A DNA stretch of 64,000 nt, taken from NCBI RefSeq assembly GCF_014898055.3, contig NW_023604295.1, forward strand, positions 72,690,301 to 72,754,300, written 5' to 3'. A model generated the notes under the pieces. The model searched no databases, had not been told where the DNA came from, and saw nothing but the letters and a program-made list of their open reading frames with translations. The position numbers and the translations under genes were made by a program. Source of the stretch: Talpa occidentalis (lineage: Eukaryota; Chordata; Mammalia; Eulipotyphla; Talpidae). Below are positions 1 through 11,138 of the stretch, one piece after another. Position 1 is the stretch's first letter, and each line of letters begins with the position of its first letter.

Positions 1-99
1 CCCTTGCTGGCTGGCAGGGATGAACTGGTGCTGCAGAGGCTGGGTGGGGACAGCTTACAGCGCTGTGTTCAAACATCTGCACCACCAGGGGAGGCCCTC
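1..99 (-). mobile_element. tRNA-derived SINE, head end, cut by window edge
   Basis: This is the 5' (tRNA-like) part of the lineage SINE read in reverse. It ends at the reverse complement of GAGGGCCTCCCC, the usual element start. The tail lies outside the window. Confidence 0.9.
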
Positions 100-266
100 T
101 AGTTACGGTATTTTAAATGTTCACTTTATTTGAACATAACATTCATTTGTGAAGTATTAAAATAATAAAATTAAGTTAATCTCATTCAGCTCATTAATGA
201 TATCCTTTTTTCAGCAAAATAAGAAAAAAGGACAAATAAATTTAGTGATAAAAAGCGGTATTTATG

Positions 267-550
267 GGGAGCCTCCCTGCTGGCACATTGGTTGAGTGCA
301 GTGCTATGAAGCTGTCTGCAGCCTCTGCAGCGCTGGTTTCATTCCGGTCCGGCCAGGCAGATAACCATATGGTGCAGCAGACCTCTCCTGTCTTGCCTGC
401 TGCTCCCCTCAGCAGTGTATTTCGGTCCTTCTGCCTGTTCTGCTCCCTGCTCTATCTCTGGTGAATTCTCTCACTGTCCCATGCATCTGGCCTATACCCC
501 AGTGCTTGTATAAATAAATAAATCTTTTAAAAAATGAAATTAAAAAAACA
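267..550 (+). mobile_element. tRNA-derived SINE, full length
   Basis: The copy runs from a GAGCCTCCCTG head to an AAATAAATAAATCTTTT-A tail. The TSD GTATTTATG is seen at 258-266 and 551-559. The open frame at 264-464 is only the SINE read through. Confidence 0.92.
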
Positions 551-1370
551 GTATTTATGTTATTAGATATGGTGAAGATTTATTTTTGATAGTCTTCAGA
601 GTATACCAGTATGTTATAATGAAGAGAAGTACAGGGAATAAGTTTGGTTTAATCAATAATTTCCTGTTGTGGTTTTTTATAGGGGAATTTTGCTTTGAAA
701 AGTGACTTGATAAACTTAACCTGAAATATAAATCATCAGTTGTAGGAGAAACAGTAAAATTAATTATATTTAAATTAGTCATAAATATGCATGTCAAAAT
801 GGTGTGGTGTATTTAGAACTATATTACTCTAGAGGAAATCTTAATTAATACCATTCCAGTGGTTATTAAAGACTGAAAATCGAGTATTCTGTAACATAGT
901 GAGAGATTCTTATTAATTGGCATGAGACACATTCTATATTTTCAAACATTTCCATTTAATTTGTAATAAGTAATGATTAATATTACTTAGTACTGTTTTT
1001 CCTAAGTAAAATCTTATTATGTAATCTGTGTTACTTTTTAGGTAATGCAGCAGTATATTTCGATAGGCATTTATAAATTTCTCACAGTATCTTGTAAGTT
1101 ATGCATAGGTTAGTATTATTGCTAACTGACTATAATGATTAAACACTTAACAATTTATTCTTACACACGACACAATTCTTTGGTGAACAATCTAGGGCTA
1201 GTTTAATGGTTTACAAATTTTTAAAAACTCAGGTTGAGTCCAGTTTTGTGTTGTATATGAATTCCATTCCTTAGATCACTCCTGTCTTAAGTGGTCTAGA
1301 GCTGTATTTACCTGCAGTCTTACACATGGCCATGATTTGGGAACTGTTCAAATCTCAAATGCAGAGAGTG
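551..1370. other. AT-rich unassigned sequence
   Basis: Apart from the TSD at the left edge I recognise no repeat family, RNA gene or conserved coding frame here. The 80-codon reverse frame at 555-797 shows no domain or compositional bias of a real protein. Confidence 0.55.
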
Positions 1371-1460
1371 CATCAGTGTCTTAGTTCAGATTGCTATAAC
1401 AAAAATAATTTCTCCTGATTTTACATGCTCATTATGACAGAGAAAGCTTTAATATCAACA
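1371..1460 (-). mobile_element. possible MaLR LTR fragment (antisense)
   Basis: The words GTGTCTTAGTTCAGATTGCTATAAC at 1377-1400 look like the antisense 3' end of MLT1/MST-type LTRs, but the match fades within about 80 bp. Alignment to a repeat library would decide. Confidence 0.3.
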
Positions 1461-2107
1461 TCATTTGCTCCATTTTCTTCAGACTTCTGTGTCTGAAGTC
1501 TGTCCAAGTTTTCCTGTGGATACAACCCTATCATTTCTGGGTTGAGACAGAGTCTTTATAACCTCAAAATGAAGGTCAATGTCACAGGCATATAACAAGG
1601 GTATAGTTCAATAATGGCAATTCTATGACATGTTAACTTGATATGGTTTAAATATGCTGCTTTCTGTGGATTTGATTAACTGTAGACTATCTAGAGAACA
1701 GAATGGATTGCATCTCCTTTGGGGATTTTTTTCAATAAATATTCAGTTAAGCTTGGGGTAATTTATCAAAGGGTTATATTTTTCTGACAAGCACTTGGTG
1801 TATCAACATTCTATGTTGTCAATTCAGGACAGAATCATATAACTTCATGAGCTGGGGTTGGTATCTTCTTAAAAATAGTGGCCATTCAGGGTAAATTAAT
1901 AAAAGGGCATTTTTTCAGCCTGTACTTTTTCCATAAGAAACAATTCTGTCTCCTTTAACACAGGCATTGAGAGCACATGAAATGACCAAGGGCTATATCT
2001 ACAATGGTTCCATTCATTCAAGAGTTAATTATATTATTAAATTATGCAGCATATACTTACATAAATATAAACCAGCATATTAGTTTTTAGTTGGTTATCA
2101 TTGTGTG
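1461..2107. other. unassigned AT-rich sequence
   Basis: No gene or repeat recognised. It contains an 8-bp mirror pair around CAGACTTCTGTGTCTGAAG at about 1480-1498, which could fold as a short hairpin. Confidence 0.5.
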
Positions 2108-2118
2108 TTTGGTGATAT

Positions 2119-2384
2119 CTTTTTTTTTTTAAGATTTATTTACTTATGCATACTGAGGTACAGGCCAGAGGTGTGGGTGGTGATAGGATTCACCAGAGAC
2201 AGTGGGGAACAGAACAGGTGGATCTACTGAAACACAATGCTGAGGGGAGCAGCGGGAGAGACAGGAGAGGTCTGCTTCGCCATGTGGGTTGCTCTCTGGC
2301 TGGCCGGGGATTGAACTTGTGCTACAGAGGCTGTGGATTGCTTCCTAGTGCAGTGCTAAACCCCTTGAGCCACCAGGGAGACCC
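2119..2384 (-). mobile_element. tRNA-derived SINE, reverse
   Basis: The T-rich tail complement starts at 2119 and the element ends at the head complement CACCAGGGAGACCC. The TSD TTTGGTG(A/C)TAT is at 2108-2118 and 2385-2395, with one mismatch. Confidence 0.92.
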
Positions 2385-2395
2385 TTTGGTGCTAT

Positions 2396-4003
2396 TTGCA
2401 GTGGCCTTCATACTTGAAAATTAAACCAACTCTTATCATTTTTCTACCCAAAATTTTCCTACCAAAACATCAAAACACATTACCAATTAAAGATCTAATG
2501 TTTTAATAAAGAGATAAAAAGTGATTTTCCTCCTCTTAAATTTGGAGAAATTATTTAGATATGTAGCAATATCTATCAACGATAATTATTGTAATCTAAA
2601 GTGATTCATCTAGCTAAGTTGTATGAAGTCAATTATGTCACAATGCTTATTAGGCACTGTTGACATTAAGAAGTTTGTCTAACTTTCTGTTAGAGACCTA
2701 ACTAATTTTCTAAGTGATACAAATAGTCACCTAAATGCTAAATCAGTTAATATATATTTTTGACCTTTTTTTTCTTGTTTTGTTTGAAACTTTTAAAAAT
2801 GGAAGAATAAATTTAGTTATACTAAACAGACTGTTGCTAATCAATAAAGAAGAAAATTATAACGCATACTCAGAGAGCAATGGATATTTTCTGTAAAAAT
2901 GATTCATTTTACTCTTTGATTCTCCATTTTCATCCTCAGAAATAATGTAAGGTTTTTATATTATCACATGGATGTTTCATGCAACTACATAATTATATGC
3001 ACTTATCCTAATTATGTACCATAATTAGGACAGGTAATTACTATGTTAGCATATTTAATTACATAGTTGAACACTTAATGCATGCACATGTACTTTGCAC
3101 TTTAGAATAATATATGCTGCACAAAAAGTATTCTTAAGTTCTTATCAAGTCAAACTCTCAAAATCAATAAATAAGTAACAATATATTCAGATTTTAATAA
3201 ACCTGATTTGGAATCAAAATTAGGAAGGACTAAAGAGTTTTTTAAGGGAATAAAGTATGTTAATTGAAATTTAACTTGGAAGTCCCAAATCATAAAGACA
3301 TATTTAATATGCAGAATGTAAAACTTAAGAGTTCAAGTTGTTTCCTTTGAGTCTTGGTATTATAAATACTTGACATTGAAGTAAAACTTTTTGTGTATCT
3401 GTGTTGTAAACTGATTTAGTCATAGATTCATTTCAAACTTGTTTTTTTGTGTGTGTGTGTGTGGAAATAAAGAATCAAGGACCACTGGGAAACTTTATGA
3501 ATAAGAGAGATAATCACATATACTTTCCCATGTATGTACACCTAAGTCTTCTATAAATATTTTAACATCCAATATACCCTAATTTCTTCACTTTGTATTC
3601 TTGGTTGACTTTTACTACTTGTTTCTAATTCAGAATAAGCATTCTATAAAGATTGAAAGTGTTTCACATTCCAATTTTCTTCCCCATTCATTGGACTTTT
3701 TTCCTGATACTTCTAAAATTCAAATTTTGTTCAGGTGCCCCACTAAATGTTTATATTAATGCTATTTTTTTCCTTATTTGACAAATTCAGTGAAATTTCC
3801 TCAATCCTCATTTAAATGATATTTCCAATATTTTTTATTACTTCAAAGTCCTTTTTTCTTTGAACTTCCTCAAAGTTTGTCTATGTGATTTTTTTCTCTT
3901 GAATACATAATTACAGGTAATTTGAAATGTGGTATGCATGAACATTGAAGACTAAATGAAAAATATGTGGTAGAAGAATGATTACACTGATAGTTCAGCA
4001 GGT
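2396..4003. other. unassigned AT-rich sequence
   Basis: About 1.6 kb with no recognised element. It includes a short (GT)7 run at 3449-3462. No splice-bounded coding frame could be supported. Confidence 0.5.
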
Positions 4004-4016
4004 GGTTGAGCTTTTA

Positions 4017-4273
4017 TTTTTTTTTAATTTTTATTTTTTTTAAGATTTATTTATTTATTTATACAAGCACTGGGTACAGTCAGAAGGACAGAAGGGTGAG
4101 AGAATTCACTAGAGCCAGAGCAGGGAACAGAACAGGCAGAGTGACGAAATACACTGCTGAGGGGAGCAGCGGGCGCGGCAGGAGAGGTCTGTCGTGCCCT
4201 GTGGGACCCTCGCTGGTGGCCGGGGATCGAACCGGCGCTGCAGAAGCTGCGGGCAGCTTCGCAGCCCAGCGCT
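4017..4273 (-). mobile_element. tRNA-derived SINE, 5'-truncated
   Basis: The reverse-oriented copy stops at GCGCT, about 25-30 bp before the normal element start. It is followed directly by the 13-bp perfect TSD GGTTGAGCTTTTA (4004-4016 and 4274-4286). The truncation is therefore part of the insertion event and not later loss. Confidence 0.93.
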
Positions 4274-4454
4274 GGTTGAGCTTTTAAACCTTACTTTGTC
4301 TCTCTAGAGTTGTAAGTGCATAACTTATATAAAATGTGGATTATGATATTACAGTTATGACTATTCGGATTAAGTGGAATACTTGTGAAATATTAAGACT
4401 TCAATACATGGAGTCTATGGGAAGATAGTAACTAGCATATAATGAACACATTTT

Positions 4455-4552
4455 ATATTAGGCATATTTCTAGAAGCACATAGGGCAACTTTTTATAGAA
4501 TTTTGTGGGAACAGATTTGTTGTCTTCCATTTTATAGATGACTAAAGTTTAA
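4455..4552 (-). mobile_element. possible MIR SINE fragment
   Basis: The segment around CTTCCATTTTATAGATGACTA resembles the antisense MIR core (CCATTTTACAGATGAGGAAA). It is diverged and short. Confidence 0.35.
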
Positions 4553-4618
4553 TGATTATTTTGGGGGGTACTAAGAGATAATGGAACAATGTATTTTCAA
4601 TGCAAAATTAAATTTAAA

Positions 4619-4884
4619 GGCCTCCCTGGTGGCACAAAGGGGTTAAGACACGACCTATGAAGCTATCTGCAGCCACAGCAGCACGAGTTTGATCCCGTGC
4701 CCGGGAGCTACCCACGTGCCACAGCAGACCTCTCCTGACTCACCTGCTGCTCCCCTCAGCAGTGTATTTCAGTCTATCTGCCTGTTCTGTTCCCCATTTG
4801 GTCTCTAATGAATCCTATCACCCCTCTTAACTCTGGCCTATACCCCAGTTCTTGTATGTATAAATAAATAAATCTTAAAAAAAA
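4619..4884 (+). mobile_element. tRNA-derived SINE, TCTT-tail subfamily
   Basis: Head GGCCTCCCTGGTGGCACAAA and tail AAATAAATAAATCTTAAAA. The TSD TAAATTTAAA is at 4609-4618 and 4885-4894. Confidence 0.93.
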
Positions 4885-4894
4885 TAAATTTAAA

Positions 4895-6261
4895 ATGACA
4901 CAGGTTGAGGGAAAAACACCCTCAATTTGTGTCTCATAATCTTAAGATTTTTTAAGAGAATGTTTCTAATAATGTATCAACACAGAATTAAAAGATTTTT
5001 GTGTCTGAAAGATTTGTTACAAAACTTGCAAAATAGTGTCAATGATGCAACTGATATTCTTAATTATATGTAAGATTGGTTATAACCACTCCTTCAAAGC
5101 ACTAGATGATCATTGTTTAAATTCAAATGCTTTGATTTTCAAATTTTGAATTTCAAGTTCAAATTAGAACAATATAGAAATACAAAACATTTGCAAAAGT
5201 ATATTGTTTAAATGATTATATTTTGTATATCTTCTATGCAAGTTTCTGGTGCAAATTATTTCTGGTCTCACTTCTAAAGGAAAAATCTTTGCTCTTTTTA
5301 TACTTTTTACTTTACCTGCAAATACTCCATCTGTCCTAAAGGACAACCACATACTTAACTTGAGAGTTTATATGCTATAAAATCTATTTCTCTTGTTTTA
5401 TACTGCACACATTAAAATACCCTACTAAAAGAGAGACAAGGACATACATGGCTGGAATGTTGTGTTGTGTCCATAAATGACAACATGCCCTTGTATATGT
5501 CGTGGATAAAGCTTTAATCAGTGATGATGCTTTGTTGTTGTTTCCCTTTATGGGTCATATATTTCTTTGCACCTTTCTCAATGGAAGTAATTTTAAAATA
5601 TAATTCTGTCAGGAGAATTAAAAAAATCTGTACTATGATGTAGTTTGTTAAAGTTTGAGTAGTTATTTTAATTAGCTACCTATGTTGCTGTTTAAAGTTT
5701 CTTTCAGATTACTATAGCAATAATGTCAGTCACTAGGGCAGTCATAATAAATTCATGACTCATATTCCATATATGATCCAATCTAGAAAAAAGAAAGACT
5801 AGAAATTTCATTCCTAAAAGAAGAATTGGCTGAATTATTTCAGAATTCAGAAGTGGTAGGTAAATAAATGAACAGAAACATCAATCTTTGTTCCCTCATC
5901 CATGAGAGATATAGACATTTCTTATCCAGAATTTCTTTTCCCTTCTGTTTTAGAACCACTCAGAGGATGCTTTTATTACAATTTTCTCAAATATTGTACT
6001 GTCAAGAGAACTAATGACTTCATGATGACAGATCCAACATTAATCTCTCCATTCTCCGCATGTGACACAGATGTTGCCACTCATTCTTCATTTTCTAGTA
6101 GTACATTCCTAGCAGACATTCTTCACTTTAAGAGACACAATTTCTTGGTCACTTTTTGCCATACCACTTTGATTAGTCTTTAATTATTCATAATTTTCTT
6201 TGCTTTTTTTCATTTTGTCACCCAGCAGTTCATTTTGCAGTTATGGTGCTCAATAATTTCA
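4895..6261. other. unassigned AT-rich sequence
   Basis: No repeat or gene recognised. The 93-codon forward frame at 5902-6183 has no domain that I can name and no flanking gene structure, so I do not call it a gene. Confidence 0.5.
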
Positions 6262-6272
6262 GAGCATACTTT

Positions 6273-6512
6273 TTAAAAATTTATTTGTGTAGAAGAACTG
6301 GGGTATAAGCCTGAGGCGTGGGGGTTGAGTTCAGAGGATTCACCTGAGACAGAGTGGGGTGCAGAATAGGTGGATCTACTGAAATACTCTGCTGAAGGGA
6401 GCAGCAGATGAGACCAGGAGAGGTCTGCTCTGCTATGTGGATTGGGTCCTTGACCAGAGATTGAATTCAGGTTTTAGCTGTTAGAATGCTGAGACTCAAC
6501 CCCTAGGCTAGT
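6273..6512 (-). mobile_element. tRNA-derived SINE, old diverged copy
   Basis: The element is recognisable from GAACTGGGGTATAAGCC, the GGATTCACC(A/T)GAGAC block and GGAGAGGTCTGCTC. It is clearly more decayed than other copies. The TSD GAGCATACTTT is at 6262-6272 and 6513-6523. Confidence 0.85.
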
Positions 6513-6640
6513 GAGCATACTTTCTGAAAATGTACACAGGACATTTATCAAAGTAATAATCTGCTGTTTTTCAAGGCAGTTCACAAATCATTTCAAATAG
6601 TGAAGTAATATGGAAAATGTCTCTATTCACAGTGAAATTA

Positions 6641-7139
6641 TTATTTTTTAAAGATTTATTTATGCAGGGACTCCCCAGTGGCGCAGCAGGTTGAGCATAG
6701 CACTGTGGAGCTGTCTGCAGCCTCTGCAGCTCGGATTCGATTCCCGGCCAGCCAGGGACATAAACACATGCACAGCAGACCTCTCCTGTCTCGCCTGCTG
6801 CTCCCCCTAGTGAGTCCTCTCACCCTCCCGTGCCTCTGGCCTGTACCGCAGCTCTTGTGTAAATAATTAAAATCTTAAAATAAGAAGATTTATTTATGCA
6901 TACAAGAACTGGGGTATAGGCCAGAGGTGGGGGGTATGTGAGAGGATTTACCAGATACAGAGTGGGGAGCAGAACAGGTGGACTGACTGAAATACATTGA
7001 GGGGAGCAGTTGGCAAAGCAGGAGAGGTCTACTGTGCCATGTGGGCTGCTCCCTGGCCAGCCAGGAATCGAACTCATGCTGCAGAGGTTGCAGATAGCTT
7101 CACAGTGCTGTGCTTAACCCCTTGCACCACCAGGGAGGC
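6641..7139 (-). mobile_element. tRNA-derived SINE split by a nested SINE
   Basis: The tail (TTTTTTAAAGATTTATTTATGCA) lies at about 6641-6666 and the body resumes at 6885-7139. The two pieces were separated by the forward SINE at 6667-6884. The outer TSDs are weak (AAATTATT versus AAATTTATT), consistent with an older insertion. Confidence 0.88.
6667..6884 (+). mobile_element. tRNA-derived SINE nested in another SINE
   Basis: The element is flanked by the 16-bp perfect TSD AAGATTTATTTATGCA (6651-6666, 6885-6900), which is the tail region of the host SINE. About 55 bp of the normal body (the GCAGTGTATTTC...CTCTGTCTCTGG part) is missing between 6812 and 6818. Confidence 0.93.
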
Positions 7140-7885
7140 AAATTTATTCTAAAGAAACTATGAATCAAGTCTTATATTTTACATATTTATTTATTCATAG
7201 TATTTGAACAAAATAAAAATATCAGCGTAAAACTTAATAATATTTTTATTAAATGTTGCAAGTAAGGTTATGCATCAAGGAAACCTGTTTACTCATGTGA
7301 ACTAGAATGTCTCCAATGTATATTCCTACAGATCATTAAAAAGGCCACAAGCCTGATAGAAAAGTACTGGAAATAGGCAATTTGAAACTCATAACTGAAT
7401 AATAAAAATAATCAGTGATCCATACATGAAAATATATCTAAAAATTAGCTTTTCTTTCTTATTAGATTAGAAGAGTTAGAAATACTGGTTATTCTTTGCC
7501 TTGGCATCATTAATATATGATTTGCTATATGGTATTTCAATAGTGATTTGTCAATACTTCTCAAGTTTTAAATACTGTACTTCCTGTCAACTAACAATGT
7601 ATTCTAAGGGTTTATTCTGAGTAGATAAATTTAAAATTACAAATCCCTAATTTTAATCAAATGTTGTTTGTAATGTTATAACATACAATAGAAACTAAAA
7701 TTTTATCATTAGAAGATTGATTAAAAACTGGGGTAAACAACCTGTATTCATTAATAACATGTTAAGTACATATGATATCTGACAAAAAAAATTGTAACTG
7801 TGTGGTGCTGATAAAATCTTAAGCTAAGATAGGTATTTATAGGGTAAATGAAGTTAAGGGCTTGCCACTACTGTTTTTTTCCTGT
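7140..7885. other. unassigned AT-rich sequence
   Basis: I recognise nothing here on either strand. Confidence 0.5.
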
Positions 7886-8016
7886 TAAAATGGAGATAAT
7901 GATTACAAATGTGTAAGATTTTGTAATGACATAATAATAGCAAGCAAAAATTTACTTCTGTTATGTGCTGCTTATATTGCTATCAATTTGGTGTATAATA
8001 AGTGCTCACTAAATGT
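7886..8016 (+). mobile_element. possible MIR SINE fragment
   Basis: TTAAAATGGAGATAATGATT and, further on, AATAAGTGCTCACTAAATG match the MIR 3' half in order and spacing (AAATGGGGATAATAA ... GCTCAATAAATG). Confidence 0.5.
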
Positions 8017-9793
8017 AACACATTGTATAAAAATAAAGAAATATTTATAAACAAGAAAAATATTAGGGGTAACTTTTAGTTTCAAAAGATTTATAAAACT
8101 ACATATTGTGTTCCAATTTTGTAAAATAACCTTTTTTTTTTCTATGTACAATGCAGAGTTTTCTCTGAATAGTTTTCACAAAGTGTTAGAAAAGTTATAT
8201 GTGGTTGTTATTCTTGGAATTATTTTTACTTTATTGTTTATATTTGATAATTTTCAAATGAGCAGGTTGTTTTAAGTTAAAAAACAAAGCATAATTATAT
8301 TTTGAGAAAACTAGTAATGCATTGCATCGACATTTATTTGTGAGTAAAAAGGAGTTTCGCAAATCAGTGTAAATATTTATTGGACAATTCATAAAAGAAA
8401 TATGGTGGAACATAAAGGTGAGCATTCCTTGGTTAAATAAAAGTTTTAATAAAATGTTAATATCCAAGGAAAGATACTTTTAAAGTCATGTTTTGGAATT
8501 TCTTAGATTAGAGACATTTCTAACATTTAAAAATTAAAATGCTGATTATAATTTCCAGTTAATATTTTTATGGAGCTATATAAAAGTAGATGTTCAAGTG
8601 CCTAAGACTCATCAGATGTATTACCTCTCATCAAGACAGCTAACCTTTTTTCTCTTTTTTTGTTAATTTTGCTGTGATTCAAATACTCTTTCCGAATTTT
8701 CTAGCTATGAATATGTATGTCCCTATCTTCATTTTCCACAAGAGCACTCTCCATTCTATTTATCACTCTAAGAAGATCTGGACTTTTCCTTCCTCTCAGC
8801 AGGCTTCCCCATATTTCCCCCATGAAACCATTTGCCTAATAGGCTTTGCTTTTTGAGATTACCATTGTAGATTCTTCTGCAAATCCCCCGAGACCACCAT
8901 CCATGTGTTGTCATCATTAATGAAAATCCCTCTCATTTGAAGCAGATTTTAGCAACAAGTTTTTCTGCATGCCTTATAAAATTTACATACAGAACAGTAT
9001 GCTCATTTTCTATCCCTCTGGCATTAACATACATTGCGCACATAGGATTTTCTTCCCCCACCCAATTCCCACTTGTAGCTCTCTATAGGATTAAAGGGAG
9101 ATTCGTGTGTATTAGCATAAACTCTGAGAAAACAAGGTGTAGTGGTATACGTGGATATTAATCAAACAAAAAGTTGTTGATCTCATGATTCCATCAGAAA
9201 TATTTGAAAAATGTTTTGTCTTCAAGAAAGTGTTTAAATGATATCTAACAAGTGAATTAGAATAATGCCACTGTAATTGTAAATGGAGATAGAATTGCAT
9301 TGTGGCACTTAAGTCAAATATGATAATTGGCACTGGCATATTTTTAGAATATGTGAGGGTTTCCTCTTTGAGCTGAAGCAGATATTTTGCATCCATTAAT
9401 AATCCTTCAGTGCATTTAGGATTGAGACCATGAGTTTTGCAATAACTAGCAAATCTTTCTTAATCACCATCCCTTTATCTGAAATTCTAATGCATGCGGA
9501 TTTACTTTATGTAACTTCATAGCCTTTGTGCCCTGAGACAGTCTAACATTTGGAGGTCTGATAGAGAATTGATTGAAGTAGGAGGAAAACTTCATGTATA
9601 ACCCCTCAAACTGGTGTTCTGATCAAAAGCAATATTTAAAGTCCTGCCCTATTTTGATGAAAAGATATTATGAAGAGAGAGAAATTTTAATTCTGGTCTA
9701 GAAGTAATGATGACCTTAGCTTTCCTTTAATTTGCTCTTTTGTAAAATGAGGAAATGTACAGAATAACTTTGAAAGTTCCATAGAGTTATTTT
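8017..9793. other. unassigned sequence
   Basis: There is no gene here. The reverse frame at 9112-9396 (94 codons) and forward frames at 8674-8856 and 8937-9161 have no recognisable domains. A small MIR-like phrase (TTTTGTAAAATGAGGAAATG, about 9740) is too short to call. Confidence 0.5.
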
Positions 9794-9809
9794 AAAAAGA
9801 AGTCTTTCT

Positions 9810-10104
9810 GGGCCTCCCCGGTGGCGCAGTGGTTGAGCGCTGGGTTGCGAAGCTGCCCGCAGCCTCTACAGCGCAGGTTCGATCCCCGGCTGCTCCCCGG
9901 CCACCAGAGGAGGGTCCCACATGGCGCGCAGACCTCTCCTGCCACCCGCTGCTCCCCTCAGCAGTGAACTTCGGTCCTTCTGCCTGTTCTGCTTCCCGCT
10001 CTGGCTCTGGTGAATTCTCTCACCCTCCCACACTTCTGACTGTACCCAGTGCATGTATAAACAAACAAACAAACAAATAAATAAATAAAACATGCCTCTA
10101 TAAA
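9810..10104 (+). mobile_element. tRNA-derived SINE, young CATGCCTCTA subfamily
   Basis: This is a near-consensus full-length copy. The A box TGGCGCAGTGG is at 9822-9832 and the B box GGTTCGATCCC at 9876-9886. The tail is (AAAC)n(AAAT)n followed by AACATGCCTCTATAAAA. The perfect 16-bp TSD AAAAAGAAGTCTTTCT (9794-9809, 10105-10120) shows recent insertion. This copy is the best reference for the head in this window. Confidence 0.96.
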
Positions 10105-10194
10105 AAAAAGAAGTCTTTCTATGTTATATAAAATTACATTGTTATATATATATATACATTTATCAAAACTAAATCCCAGACAAGAAGAGAGATT

Positions 10195-10216
10195 AAAAAA
10201 AAAAAAAAAAAAAAAC
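10195..10216. repeat. poly(A) run
   Basis: An uninterrupted run of about 22 A, not attached to a recognisable retroelement body. Confidence 0.8.
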
Positions 10217-10808
10217 TCATGATTCTATAAAATTTACTTCTGATATTATTGCAATTCTCCTGATTCGGATAGTAATTTTTTTTTTTTCAAATTAATCATT
10301 GTTATGTTAGAGCATGTGGCTACATAATACACATTTGTAAAAAAAATACAACATGAGGATCTTCCTGTAATTGTAGCAAATATAGTGATCAACACCATTA
10401 TATTATGTGACCTGTAAATTTTGAATATGCAATATTACTTTATGTACATAATTTTATTTCTGGTGAAACGAGCTTGACATTATTAAGGGAGAGATAATTT
10501 TTTAATAGCGATCAAGAAAAATCTCAAATTAGTGGTCTGTCAGCTAGAATCCTCTAGATACCAAGATGAAATTAGAGGAGCAAAAAATGTGTTGAGGGAT
10601 GTACCTGGGAATACTAACTAGGACAAAAAACAGGGAGAGAAAGAGGGAAATTTCAAACTCTTTAACATAGCCCACACTTGTGAAATGAGGGAGGTAAGGG
10701 AAGAGCATGGGTTGGAGTAACGTGTCTTTGCCAGGACATAGCAACGATGCCTGCTGTAGGTGCCACTAGCTACAATAACTGCAAATTTAAAAATATATAT
10801 AATGGAAT
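10217..10808. other. unassigned sequence
   Basis: No family recognised. The part at 10540-10760 is less AT-rich than its surroundings and may be an old repeat that I cannot name. Confidence 0.45.
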
Positions 10809-10825
10809 TAAAACCAAACCAATTT

Positions 10826-11122
10826 TTTTTTAATTTTTAAAGATTTATTTTTATTTAGTTATTTTATTTATTTATACAAGCACTGGGTACAGTCAGAAGC
10901 TAGGGAGGGTGAGAGAATTCACCAGAGCCAGAGCGGGGAGCAGAGCAGGCAGAAGGACCGAAGTAAACTGCTGAGGGGAGCAGCGGGCGGCAGGAGAGGT
11001 CTGCGCGCTATGTGAGACCCTACTCAGGTGGCTGGGGAGCAGCCAGGGATCGAACTGGTGCTGCAGAGGCCTCGGGCAGCTTCGCAACCCACCGCTCAAC
11101 CACTGTGCCACCAGGGAGGCCC
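10826..11122 (-). mobile_element. tRNA-derived SINE, full length
   Basis: A reverse copy with a complete head (complement of GGGCCTCCCTGGTGGCACAG). The perfect 16-bp TSD AAAACCAAACCAATTT is at 10810-10825 and 11123-11138. Confidence 0.95.
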
Positions 11123-11138
11123 AAAACCAAACCAATTT

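Noticed and set aside
9822..9886. tRNA gene candidate (A and B boxes)
   Set aside because: The boxes belong to the SINE head. The cloverleaf is not maintained and the same sequence recurs in 29 copies.
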